From NCBI GenBank assembly GCA_937929835.1, contig CALFUU010000021.1, positions 1 through 64,000 on the forward strand: a stretch of 64,000 nucleotides of DNA, in the 5' to 3' direction. Origin of the DNA: an uncultured Saprospiraceae bacterium. GTDB taxonomy: Bacteria > Bacteroidota > Bacteroidia > Chitinophagales > Saprospiraceae. The position numbers were made by a program, and so were the translations under genes. The notes under the pieces were generated by a model, which was not told where the DNA came from, made no database searches, and saw only the letters and a program-made list of their open reading frames with translations. Within the stretch, counting starts at the first letter, position 1; every line of letters starts with the position of its first letter. Shown here piece after piece: positions 10,882-20,037 of this stretch.

Positions 10882-11879
10882 TACTTATTCATCTTTGTGA
10901 TAAAGAAAATCAATCCGAGCAACATAAGACCGCCTAGGATGAGATACATCTTCACACCACCAGATCCACCTGTCTGGGTATGGGCAGTTGCCGTATTATG
11001 ATTGCCGCTTAGTGCATCGACAATAACATCCGTGTTGGATTTCATCATCTGTAGATAAGTGCTTCCGCTGCTCCCTTTTTCACCTATAGAATCTGCGTAT
11101 AGGGAGCCACCTATAGCGACACCGTTGTCAGTAGCAATTTGCTTGATAAGTTTGGGATTGATAGTACTCTCGACAAATATAGCTGGCACTCCAGAGGATT
11201 TTATTGAGTTTGAAATTCTAATGATGTCACTGGTTTGGGCTTCAGACTCTGTAGAGATACCGATTATGCCTTGCACGTCAAGTCCATAACGTTGGCCATA
11301 ATATGAGAAGGCATCGTGTGAGGTGACGATGAGTCTTTTTTCTTCTGGTATTTCCAGAATACGTTTCGAGATATACGCATCTAGTTCTTTCAGCTCCTGA
11401 GCGTATTTTTTATAGTTTTCTTCGTAAAACTTTTTGTTGTCTGGATCTACGTCGATGAGGCCTTGGAGTATGTTTGATATATAAGTCTGCGCTCTATTGA
11501 GATCCATCCAAGCGTGTGGGTCGTAGGCATTTTTGTATTGTGAGCTGGCGATAGGTGTGAGACCGTCTGTGACGGTTATGGTTTTGCCTTGCGTGCCAGA
11601 ATTTTCTATCAGTTCTGTTATCCACCCTTCAAAGGTGAGCCCATTGATAAAAATAAGATCCGAGGACGCTACCTTCTGAGCATCTTTAGGTGTAGGGCTG
11701 TATGTGTGGGGATCACTGCCGATGGGGACGATCAATCTATTCTCTATTTTGTCACCGGCAATATTGTCGACCATATCCCATATCATAGAGGCTGAGGAGA
11801 TGACGACTTTCTGTTGTGCGAGACTCGTATTGTGGATGACTATAGACAGTAAGGCGATTAGTGACAGACGTATAATCAT
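10881..11879 (-). CDS. metal ABC transporter substrate-binding protein (ZnuA/TroA family) with C-terminal TM anchor
   Basis: Cluster A-I pattern (PIGSDPHTYSPTPKD, DPHAWMDLNRA, VTSHDAFSYYGQRYGL); C-terminal hydrophobic helix MYLILGGLMLLGLIFFITKMNK. Confidence 0.9.
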   Translation of the reverse strand: MIIRLSLIALLSIVIHNTSLAQQKVVISSASMIWDMVDNIAGDKIENRLIVPIGSDPHTYSPTPKDAQKVASSDLIFINGLTFEGWITELIENSGTQGKTITVTDGLTPIASSQYKNAYDPHAWMDLNRAQTYISNILQGLIDVDPDNKKFYEENYKKYAQELKELDAYISKRILEIPEEKRLIVTSHDAFSYYGQRYGLDVQGIIGISTESEAQTSDIIRISNSIKSSGVPAIFVESTINPKLIKQIATDNGVAIGGSLYADSIGEKGSSGSTYLQMMKSNTDVIVDALSGNHNTATAHTQTGGSGGVKMYLILGGLMLLGLIFFITKMNK

Positions 11880-11881
11880 TC

Positions 11882-12547
11882 TTAGAGAGTGGTTTTTTTG
11901 ATAAATAAATTGGAGCAGGCCTTGTGGGATAGCACAAGCTCTACAGCGTCATCGACAAGAACCTTCATAGAGTGATCATAATCTATCTGTGAAAGGACTT
12001 GCATCTTGGTACCCAACTTGATGTTGAAGTGATTGAGGTATTGTAGAAAAGGGGTGTCATTTTCTCTGACACCTACGACTGTACCTTTTTCGTTTTTCTC
12101 TAGGCTCTGTAGCGTCACTTGATTTCTGAGCGTAAATTTCCCTTCCGCATTAGGAATAGGGTCGCCATGTGGATCATACTTAGGGTGACCGAGATAACTA
12201 TCTAATTTGATAATGAGCTCGTCAGAATCAACGTGCTCCAGTTGTTCTGCGATATCATGTACTTGATCCCACGAGAAACCTAGTTTGTCAACTAAGAATA
12301 CCTCCCATAATCTATGCTTACGGATCAGCTGGGTCGCCATTTCTATGCCCTTCGAAGTGAGGTAGACTCCTTTGTACTTTTCGTAGTGAAAGTAATCTTT
12401 GCTAGAGAGGCGCTTGAGCATATCTGTAACAGAGGCTGGAGAAGTGGAGAGGTGGGCAGCTATAGCATTGGTATTGGCCGCACCTTGATTTTTCTCTGTA
12501 ATCTTAAAGATGGCTTTTATGTAATTTTCTTCTGTTTCGCTGGCCAT
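11882..12547 (-). CDS. DtxR/MntR-family metal-dependent transcriptional regulator
   Basis: N-terminal wHTH SETEENYIKAIFKI...STSPASVTDMLKRL; metal/dimer region HRLWEVFLVDKLGFSWDQVHDIAEQLEH; FeoA-like C-terminus. Confidence 0.92.
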   Translation of the reverse strand: MASETEENYIKAIFKITEKNQGAANTNAIAAHLSTSPASVTDMLKRLSSKDYFHYEKYKGVYLTSKGIEMATQLIRKHRLWEVFLVDKLGFSWDQVHDIAEQLEHVDSDELIIKLDSYLGHPKYDPHGDPIPNAEGKFTLRNQVTLQSLEKNEKGTVVGVRENDTPFLQYLNHFNIKLGTKMQVLSQIDYDHSMKVLVDDAVELVLSHKACSNLFIKKTTL

Positions 12548-12563
12548 AGTTGTATTGGTACTA

Positions 12564-12571
12564 TAAAGGTA
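12564..12571 (-). promoter_or_regulatory. candidate -7 box (TACCTTTA, near TAnnTTTG)
   Basis: Between the dtxR start codon and the 26-bp palindrome. Confidence 0.35.
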
Positions 12572-12573
12572 TG

Positions 12574-12599
12574 AAATTTTTAGAGTACTCTAAAAATTT
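12574..12599. promoter_or_regulatory. perfect 26-bp palindrome AAATTTTTAGAGTACTCTAAAAATTT; candidate DtxR-family operator
   Basis: Exact self-reverse-complement, 27 bp upstream of the dtxR ATG. Confidence 0.7.
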
Positions 12600-12878
12600 A
12601 TTTTAGCAACATTAAATTACAAAGATTTGGTCTTAAGATAAAAAAGTTCACTATTGTTCTTTAAAATGCTCCGATAATGGATTTTATGACCACATAATTA
12701 TAGGTGGCTGGCAGACTATTTACCAAATGAGGTTGGCCGCTTGCACCTAAAGTGCTCATTATCAATTTGTTGCGTATAATTTCCAAGATTTTATCACCAG
12801 TGTGATTTATTGGTCAGGTCTATATTTCAATGTACCTTTGCTTGCTATTTATACGATAACCAAAACTACTTTTTACAA

Positions 12879-15086
12879 ATGGGATTAAATATCATTTACA
12901 TCTTGCCTGCATTCGGAGTGCTGGCTTTGATTTTCACCTTCATCAAGTCTGGATGGGTAGGAAGACAAGAGATAGGTTCAGAAAAGATGGAACGTATTGC
13001 GACCAACATTGCAGACGGTGCTATGGCTTTCCTCAAGGCCGAATATAAAGTGCTATCCATTTTTGTTGTGATTGTCGCTGTACTGATGGCATGGGGTGGT
13101 TCTGTAACTTCAGGCTCTGCGCCTATAGTTGCTTTGTCATTTATATTAGGAGCTATCTGTTCTGCACTCGCAGGCTTCATAGGGATGAAAGTCGCAACCA
13201 AGGCCAATGTAAGAACGACCAATGCCGCAAGGACGGGCTTAGCTAAGGCTCTAGAAGTCGCCTTCGGTGGAGGTGCTGTTATGGGTATGGGAGTTGTTGG
13301 ACTGGGTGTATTGGGTCTGAGTTTATTATTCATATTGTACTCACAGATGTTTGGTATTAGTACAGCTATGGAAGTTTCTAAAGTTGTAACTGTCTTGACA
13401 GGATTTTCTTTCGGTGCATCTTCTATTGCGCTTTTTGCAAGAGTAGGTGGAGGTATCTATACCAAGGCTGCCGATGTAGGAGCCGACCTCGTAGGAAAGG
13501 TAGAAGCCGGTATCCCAGAAGATCACCCACTTAATCCTGCGACGATTGCAGATAATGTAGGTGATAACGTTGGAGATGTGGCTGGTATGGGTGCTGATTT
13601 ATTTGAGTCTTATGTAGGTTCTATTATAGGTACGATGGTATTAGGAGCAGCATTTATGGCCACTGCGACAGTGGGCGGTGTTGGATGGTCAGATGGTTTT
13701 GGCGGTCTCTCTGCAGTTTTATTACCATTAGTGCTTGCCAGCGTTGGGATCGTGACTTCCATTATCGGTACATTATTCGTCAAGGTAAAAGAAGGAGGAG
13801 ATCCACAGAAAGCTTTGAATAGGGGAGAATTTATCTCTGCCATTTTGATGTTAGCGGCGACCTTTGCTTTAGCTAAGTATATGCTACCAGCTGAGTGGAG
13901 CTATGATGGTATAGTCTACAATAGTATGGGTGTTGTCTATGCTGTTATTTTTGGATTGGCCTCAGGACTATTAATCGGAATCGTAACGGAGCACTACACA
14001 GGTACTGGTACTAAGCCAGTACAGTCGATAGTCGATCAGTCATTGACAGGAGCTGCAACCAATATTATTGCGGGATTAGGTGTGGGGATGATCTCTACAG
14101 CTATTCCTATTATCATCTTAGCTATATCTATTATAGGAGCGCATCACTTTGCAGGTTTATATGGTATCGCCATAGCAGCAGTAGGGATGTTGTCCAATAC
14201 GGGAATACAATTGGCAGTTGATGCTTACGGTCCTATCGCAGATAATGCTGGTGGTATCGCAGAGATGGCTGAGTTACCTAAGGAAGTAAGACAAAGAACA
14301 GATAAGTTGGATGCAGTAGGAAATACAACGGCAGCTATCGGAAAAGGATTTGCTATCGGTTCTGCAGCATTGACAACGTTGGCTTTATTTGCGGCATTTA
14401 TAACGGCCTATAATGTAGCTAACCCAGAAGCTACCCTGAGTGGTATCAATATTATGAATCCAAAGGTAATGGCGTCACTTCTAGTAGGGGGTATGTTGCC
14501 TTTCCTTTTCTCTGCTCTATCGATGAATGCAGTAGGAAGAGCAGCGATGGATATGATACAGGAAGTAAGAAGACAATTTAAAACGATTCCAGAATTGAAT
14601 GCTGCACTTGCGGTAATGAAGAAGAATGATGGAATAGAAATGAAAGATTGGTCACAGGCAGACATCTCTACTTTTGAAGCAGCTGACGGAAAAGCAGAGT
14701 ACGACAAGTGTGTAGATATATCCACTAAGGCATCGATCAGAGAAATGGTCCTTCCTGGTGTTATTGCAGTAGTGACTCCTGTCTTAGTTGGTTTCTTAGG
14801 TGGTGCAGAGATGTTGGGTGGCTTGTTAGCTGGTGTTACGGTTTGTGGTGTATTGATGGCCATCTTCCAGTCTAATGCCGGTGGAGCTTGGGATAACGCC
14901 AAGAAAATGTTTGAAGAAGGTGTAGAGATCAAAGGAAAGATGTATTACAAAGGTTCTGATGCACACAAAGCAACAGTAGTAGGGGATACAGTAGGTGATC
15001 CATTTAAAGATACTTCTGGTCCTTCATTGAATATCTTACTGAAATTAATGTCAGTGGTGGCATTGGTCATAGCACCGTTTATCTAA
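12879..15086 (+). CDS. hppA: membrane-bound (Na+/H+-translocating) inorganic pyrophosphatase
   Basis: Motifs [47 protein letters not shown] and [16 protein letters not shown]; many TM helices. ORF opens at 12810; ATG at 12879 gives the better start. Confidence 0.95.
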   Translation: MGLNIIYILPAFGVLALIFTFIKSGWVGRQEIGSEKMERIATNIADGAMAFLKAEYKVLSIFVVIVAVLMAWGGSVTSGSAPIVALSFILGAICSALAGFIGMKVATKANVRTTNAARTGLAKALEVAFGGGAVMGMGVVGLGVLGLSLLFILYSQMFGISTAMEVSKVVTVLTGFSFGASSIALFARVGGGIYTKAADVGADLVGKVEAGIPEDHPLNPATIADNVGDNVGDVAGMGADLFESYVGSIIGTMVLGAAFMATATVGGVGWSDGFGGLSAVLLPLVLASVGIVTSIIGTLFVKVKEGGDPQKALNRGEFISAILMLAATFALAKYMLPAEWSYDGIVYNSMGVVYAVIFGLASGLLIGIVTEHYTGTGTKPVQSIVDQSLTGAATNIIAGLGVGMISTAIPIIILAISIIGAHHFAGLYGIAIAAVGMLSNTGIQLAVDAYGPIADNAGGIAEMAELPKEVRQRTDKLDAVGNTTAAIGKGFAIGSAALTTLALFAAFITAYNVANPEATLSGINIMNPKVMASLLVGGMLPFLFSALSMNAVGRAAMDMIQEVRRQFKTIPELNAALAVMKKNDGIEMKDWSQADISTFEAADGKAEYDKCVDISTKASIREMVLPGVIAVVTPVLVGFLGGAEMLGGLLAGVTVCGVLMAIFQSNAGGAWDNAKKMFEEGVEIKGKMYYKGSDAHKATVVGDTVGDPFKDTSGPSLNILLKLMSVVALVIAPFI

Positions 15087-15113
15087 GAGAAAGCTAGTTA
15101 AAAAACTATAAAT

Positions 15114-15148
15114 CAAAGGCTCAGTCGTATTGACTGGGCCTTTTTTGT
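15114..15148 (+). terminator. rho-independent terminator after hppA
   Basis: GGCTCAGTC-gtatt-GACTGGGCC followed by TTTTTT. Confidence 0.85.
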
Positions 15149-15457
15149 TGATGATAGGTTATTGCGAGCCTATTAGCCGCTGACAGATAAAATTAATGGC
15201 GCGCTTGCATTTAATTGCTTTACTGGTCACTAGAACTACTAGAGGCGACTACGCGTTCGTGATAAAAAATATTTCTAACTATTTGATATTCAGCAGTATA
15301 GTGTTGGCCTACAACTTCGGTAGCACTTCTATTACTTATCCTTCGACAATTTAGTTGGGGCGATGTAGTGGAGGTGTAGGTGATAAGGAGGCCAAATTTT
15401 GAGACAAAACACATTTTAATCTGCAGCAATCGTTTTTGTTTTCATAAATCCATACTG

Positions 15458-16273
15458 ATGAAAAGAATTTTTGCCTTCGGTTTGATCATCTCCAATATTT
15501 TTTTGTCATCAGATCTATTTGCGCAAGATTATTCTGACCCTATATTTTCTCCATTTGAGGGAAAGATGTACAAACTTCCCTTAATAAAACAAAAGACTAA
15601 GCACGGAACCAAGGTAAGTGTACAAGAATACTTTAGTGATACCGTATTCAGCTATAGAGTCTTAGAGGAGGAAGTGGAGTTTGAGACGTTCCTTGTTGCA
15701 GAGCAGGATAGTAGGGATGGTTTTCCGGGCTATGAGCAGTATAAAACCAAATTTGGGTTTGTCTTAGAGTCGTCAGTAACTATCAAGGCAACCGCTTGCT
15801 TCGAATTATCCTTAAATTCTGACGATGGATCTCGATTATGGATAGATGATGCGCTCGTTGTAAATAATGATGGGAGTCACGGAATGAAAGTAAAAAAAGA
15901 TTCTATCGTTCTTAATCAAGGTACTTATGGTGCACAGTTGTGGTATTTTCAGGGTTATCCTGTAAAAATGGGATTCATTTTCGACGCCAGAGCGGTGGGA
16001 CCTCCCTCTGCTTGCCCTGTAGAAGATGAAATAACAGCTTTGAAAAGTCTTGTACTTGAGAGCAATTTCTTTTTTGAAGTCAACGAAAGTGCATTAAGAC
16101 CAGAAGCAGAAAAGGAAATTGAACAAATTATTTTAGGGTTTGGAGGAAAAAATCCTAAAACAATTTCTGTAATCGGACACACAGATGCAAAGGGGAGCGC
16201 CGACCACAACCAAAAATTATCCTTGCTCAGAGCAAATAATATCATCGACTTACTCCGTACACAAGAGGCTTGA
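15458..16273 (+). CDS. PA14-like + OmpA-family protein, truncated by an in-frame TGA
   Basis: Signal peptide MKRIFAFGLIISNIFLSSDLFAQ; PA14-like LNSDDGSRLWIDDALVVNNDGSHG; OmpA VIGHTDAKGSADHNQKLSLLRANNI; same frame continues to 16387. Confidence 0.75.
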   Translation: MKRIFAFGLIISNIFLSSDLFAQDYSDPIFSPFEGKMYKLPLIKQKTKHGTKVSVQEYFSDTVFSYRVLEEEVEFETFLVAEQDSRDGFPGYEQYKTKFGFVLESSVTIKATACFELSLNSDDGSRLWIDDALVVNNDGSHGMKVKKDSIVLNQGTYGAQLWYFQGYPVKMGFIFDARAVGPPSACPVEDEITALKSLVLESNFFFEVNESALRPEAEKEIEQIILGFGGKNPKTISVIGHTDAKGSADHNQKLSLLRANNIIDLLRTQEA

Positions 16274-16387
16274 TCACAAACGACCTTTAAGGCTCAGGGA
16301 AAAGGCGCAACTGTACCAATTGCAGATAATACGACAGTATATGGACGTCAACAGAACCATAGAGTCGAATTGATTGTAGAATTTTAA
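16274..16387 (+). pseudogene. in-frame C-terminal remainder of the OmpA domain after TGA
   Basis: Reads SQTTFKAQGKGATVPIADNTTVYGRQQNHRVELIVEF* in the same frame as 15458..16273; 'NHRVELIVEF' matches the usual OmpA C-terminal end. Confidence 0.7.
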
Positions 16388-16692
16388 AAGAATTTCTCAT
16401 CGAATCTTCTCGATTACACACCTAAAATTTATTAATCGTTGGAAACAATCGATTCAAATTTTCAAAGAGACTTACTTGTGGAACATTTTTTGAAAAGGAG
16501 TAAAAAGCAATTTGAAGAAAACAATTTCTTGCTATTTGCACTTTTATATTTAGCAAGTGAAAAATGTAACTTTTATTGACAATAAGTTCTATTTTTGCAT
16601 TTTTAAATATAAAAATATTTTTCCGTATCAATCTTCTCTAATTTTTCACAAACCCACTCACTCAGAGGAGATCTACAAATTCGATAATTATT

Positions 16693-17997
16693 ATGAAAAG
16701 GAAGGTAACTAAAACTTCTGCTGCTGCTAAGAAAAAGGCTGCTGCAAAAAAGAAAGCTGCGGCTGAGAAAAAAGCAGCAATGGCTGCTAGAAAAAAAGCT
16801 GCTGCTGCAAAACGTAAAGAAGCCGCTGCTAAGAAAAAGGCAGCTGCCGCTAAAAAGCGTGCTGCCGCTGCTGCAAAGCGTAAAGCTGCTGCTGCTAAGA
16901 AAAAAGCTGCCGCTGCTAAGAAGCGTGCTGCTGCCGCTGCTGCTAGAAAAAAAGCTGCTGCTGCTAAGAAAAAAGAGGTTGCTGCTAGAAAGAAGGCTGC
17001 TGCTGCAGAAAGAAAAGCTGCTGCTAAAGCTAAAAAGGCTGCTACTGCCGCAAAGCGTAAAGCTGCTGCTGCTGCCAAGCGTAAAGCTGCCGCAGAAAAG
17101 AAAAGAGAGGCTGCTGCTAGGAAAAAAGAAGCTGTAAAGGCAAGAAAAGCTGCTGCTGCTGCTAGAAAGAAAGCCGCTGCTGCTAAAAAGAGAGAAGCTG
17201 CTAGGGAGAGAAAAGCTGCTGCCGCTGCTAAGAAGAGAGAAGCTGCTGCTAAGCGTAAAGCTGCTGCTGCCAAGCGTAAGGCTGCTGCTGCTAAGAAAAA
17301 AGCTGCGACAACTGCTGCTAGAAAGAAAGCTGCTGCTGCTAAGAAGAAAGCTGCTGCTGCTAAGAAAAAAGAGACAGCTGCTAGAAAAAGAGAGGCTGCT
17401 GCTGCCAAGAAAGCTGCTGCTAGAGTAAGAAAAGCTGCTGCAACTGCTAAGAAAAGAGAAGCTGCAAAGGCTAGAAAAGCTGCTGCAACTGAGAAGAAGA
17501 GAGCAACTGCTGCAAGAAAAAGAGCTGCTGCTGCTGCTAAGAAGAAGGCGACTGCCGCTAGGAGAAAAGAGGCTACTGCTAAGAAAAGAGCTGCTGCTAA
17601 AGAAAGAAAGGCTGCTTCTGCTGCCAAGAAAAGAGAAACAGCTAGAGCAAGAAAAGCTGCTGCAGCTGCCAAGAAAAAAGAAACTGCTGCTAGGAAAAGA
17701 GCTGCTGCCGCTGCCAAAAAAGCTGCTGCAAGAGAAAAGAAAGCTGCTGCTACTGCTAAGAAGAGAGCTGCTGCTGCTAAGAAAAGAGAAGCTGCTGCAA
17801 AAGCTAGAAAAAGAGCTGCTGCAGAAAGAAAGAGAGCTGCTGCTGCCAAGAAAAGAGAAGTTGCTGCTAGAAAGAAGGCGGCTGCTGCTGCAAAAAAGGC
17901 TAAGAAAGCTGCTAAAAAGAAACCAGCTAAGAAAAAAGCTGCGAAGAAGATTACAGCAAAGAAAAAGTCTGCTAAGAAGAGAAAATCTAGAAGATAG
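16693..17997 (+). CDS. Lys/Ala-rich histone H1-like (HC2/AlgP-like) low-complexity protein
   Basis: 434 aa almost entirely K/A/R/E (KKAAAAKKRAAAAAKRK...); followed by a strong terminator. Confidence 0.8.
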   Translation: MKRKVTKTSAAAKKKAAAKKKAAAEKKAAMAARKKAAAAKRKEAAAKKKAAAAKKRAAAAAKRKAAAAKKKAAAAKKRAAAAAARKKAAAAKKKEVAARKKAAAAERKAAAKAKKAATAAKRKAAAAAKRKAAAEKKREAAARKKEAVKARKAAAAARKKAAAAKKREAARERKAAAAAKKREAAAKRKAAAAKRKAAAAKKKAATTAARKKAAAAKKKAAAAKKKETAARKREAAAAKKAAARVRKAAATAKKREAAKARKAAATEKKRATAARKRAAAAAKKKATAARRKEATAKKRAAAKERKAASAAKKRETARARKAAAAAKKKETAARKRAAAAAKKAAAREKKAAATAKKRAAAAKKREAAAKARKRAAAERKRAAAAKKREVAARKKAAAAAKKAKKAAKKKPAKKKAAKKITAKKKSAKKRKSRR

Positions 17998-18018
17998 ACT
18001 TCAAGATTTAAGATTAGG

Positions 18019-18049
18019 AGGACTGAGTATTATACTCAGTCCTTTTTTT
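18019..18049 (+). terminator. rho-independent terminator after the H1-like gene
   Basis: GGACTGAGTA...TACTCAGTCC perfect stem followed by TTTTTTT. Confidence 0.88.
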
Positions 18050-18100
18050 ATGCCCAGTCCTCAATGATTATGTAGTTATTTGTACAAGACCAACCTTTAT

Positions 18101-19480
18101 ATGATGCGATTTACTATCACCATTACACTAGTATTAACGACTCTGGTGCTTCACGCTCAGACGATAAAGGGAAAGTGGACAGGCCGGATACAGTCTAGTC
18201 TGAGGCTAAATGTCACCATAGATTCTAGTCTGAAAGTCTTAGTGCCTAGTGCCAATAATCTCCCAGCGACTATCAAGGAATATAATCTCGAAGCTGACGC
18301 CATCAGTGCAAGACTTAGCCTTGATGGCACGACGACTGCAGATCTGGAACTTGTTTATGATGCATCTAACCACACACTTAATGGCATATGGACTCAAGCA
18401 CGTATCAAGCGAGCAATAACCTTAACAAAAGTGGACAGCTTTGTAACTCCTAAGAGAATACAGACGCCTACAACGCCTTATCCCTACACTGTGTCCAGCC
18501 TTAGCGTCTATCAGAGTTTGGAAGATTTTTGGTTAAGCGGGACGCTGACCACACCCTATGCTGATCCTGACTCGCTAGTCGTGATTCTAATAAGTGGTTC
18601 TGGGATGCAAAACAGGAATTCTGAATTGCTTGGACACAAACCCTTTCTCGTTTTATCTGATTATCTCACGCGACAAGGTATATCTGTCTTCCGTTATGAT
18701 GAGCGCGGGGTAGGCGAGTCATCAGGTGCTTTTTTTAACGCCACTTCTGAAGATTTTCTGAATGATGTCTTGGCTTGTGTGGATAAGTTAGATAGTCTTG
18801 GATATAGAAAAATAGGACTCATAGGACATAGTGAAGGGGGACTCATCGCCAATATGGCTTGTGCCCATGATGATAGGCTAGTGGCAATGGTTTCTTTGGC
18901 GGGTGTAGGCTTACCGGCAGATCAATTGTTGAGTATACAGAATAGAAATATCCTTCTAGAGCAAGGAGTAGCAGAGCCAGAGGTGGCAGAGTATGTTGCT
19001 TTTATAGAGAAGGCTTACGACCTCATAGATATTGAATCTCCTAAGGATTCTCTCTACGATCCCCTGAAAGAATTATGTTTTGACTTTTATGAAAGCCGCG
19101 ATTCGACTTATCAGCAAATGTATGGTCCATCCTCTTTGGGCTTTTATATGGGGATAGCGGGAGGTTATCTTTCGCCTTGGCTCAGATATTTTATCAATCA
19201 CGATCCAGGGGAGTATATTCCTCAAATAAGTTGTCCTGTCCTTGTATTGAATGGGACTATGGATATACAAGTCTCCGCTGAAGAGAATCTTACGAGTTAT
19301 GAAAAGCATTTGTTGGCCAGCCAAGCGCCTTTCTATGATGTTATCCAATTAGATTCTATCAATCATCTCTTCCAGAAAGTCGACAGTTGGAATACCAATG
19401 AGTATTATGAATCTACAGAAACCTTCAATGAGGAGGTCATGCAGTTGATAAGTGAATGGCTTATAACGTCGATGTTTTGA
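18101..19480 (+). CDS. alpha/beta hydrolase (exported)
   Basis: Internal ATG of ORF 18080..19480 before a signal-like peptide; nucleophile elbow GLIGHSEGG; C-terminal DSINHLFQ. Confidence 0.82.
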   Translation: MMRFTITITLVLTTLVLHAQTIKGKWTGRIQSSLRLNVTIDSSLKVLVPSANNLPATIKEYNLEADAISARLSLDGTTTADLELVYDASNHTLNGIWTQARIKRAITLTKVDSFVTPKRIQTPTTPYPYTVSSLSVYQSLEDFWLSGTLTTPYADPDSLVVILISGSGMQNRNSELLGHKPFLVLSDYLTRQGISVFRYDERGVGESSGAFFNATSEDFLNDVLACVDKLDSLGYRKIGLIGHSEGGLIANMACAHDDRLVAMVSLAGVGLPADQLLSIQNRNILLEQGVAEPEVAEYVAFIEKAYDLIDIESPKDSLYDPLKELCFDFYESRDSTYQQMYGPSSLGFYMGIAGGYLSPWLRYFINHDPGEYIPQISCPVLVLNGTMDIQVSAEENLTSYEKHLLASQAPFYDVIQLDSINHLFQKVDSWNTNEYYESTETFNEEVMQLISEWLITSMF

Positions 19481-19972
19481 AATTCTGCCACCTGCTGAAT
19501 TAGCAATTCGTATATGCTAAATAGCTACAGATCGAAAAATACAGGTGTAGAAGTTGAGAAAGGTGATTTTAATTGAGAATCCTATAATAGTCTAAAAAAA
19601 TCAGATAATCTCAGATGAAGATTCAACAAGCTCAAGGTGCTATGCGAGACGCTTCATTTGAGTGGCGGTTCGGGTGTGTGGGTGTCTGGTATAATTTGGG
19701 TAATAGTAGGAGCTACAGCCATTAATGCAATTTACCAAAGAAATTTTATGGTGTTTTTCTTTAGCGGGATGCTCATTCATCCGTTGTCTGTTGACTTAGA
19801 AGTTTGACTCTAATTGGTATGGATTTTTTGGGATTAACTCAAGTCAACCATTTACACCTTTGGCACTATAGCTGGCGCAGTACAGTTGATTTTTTCGATT
19901 TTGACAATTCGTAGAACTAAGGACACGGCTATTTAAAAGATAATTGAAACGTGAACAAAGCGGTATAAAATG

Positions 19973-20008
19973 AGAAGAGGCCATCCCTCTTTTGGGACAG
20001 CCTCTTGC
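19973..20008 (-). terminator. terminator of the giant HYR gene
   Basis: Minus strand AAGAGGCTGTCCC-aaaaga-GGGATGGCCTCTT then T-rich. Confidence 0.7.
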
Positions 20009-20037
20009 TCGACACTATCTATGTTGTTTTCTGATCA

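Noticed and set aside
16662-17849. 395-aa minus-strand Ala/Phe/Leu-rich ORF
   Set aside because: Antisense shadow of the Lys/Ala H1-like gene; the GCT/AAG repeat cannot create stops in this frame.
19481-19972. ~490-bp intergenic gap possibly holding an RNA gene or decayed ORF
   Set aside because: No long ORF, tRNA-like or other recognisable structure seen; nothing supportable without covariance or RNA data.
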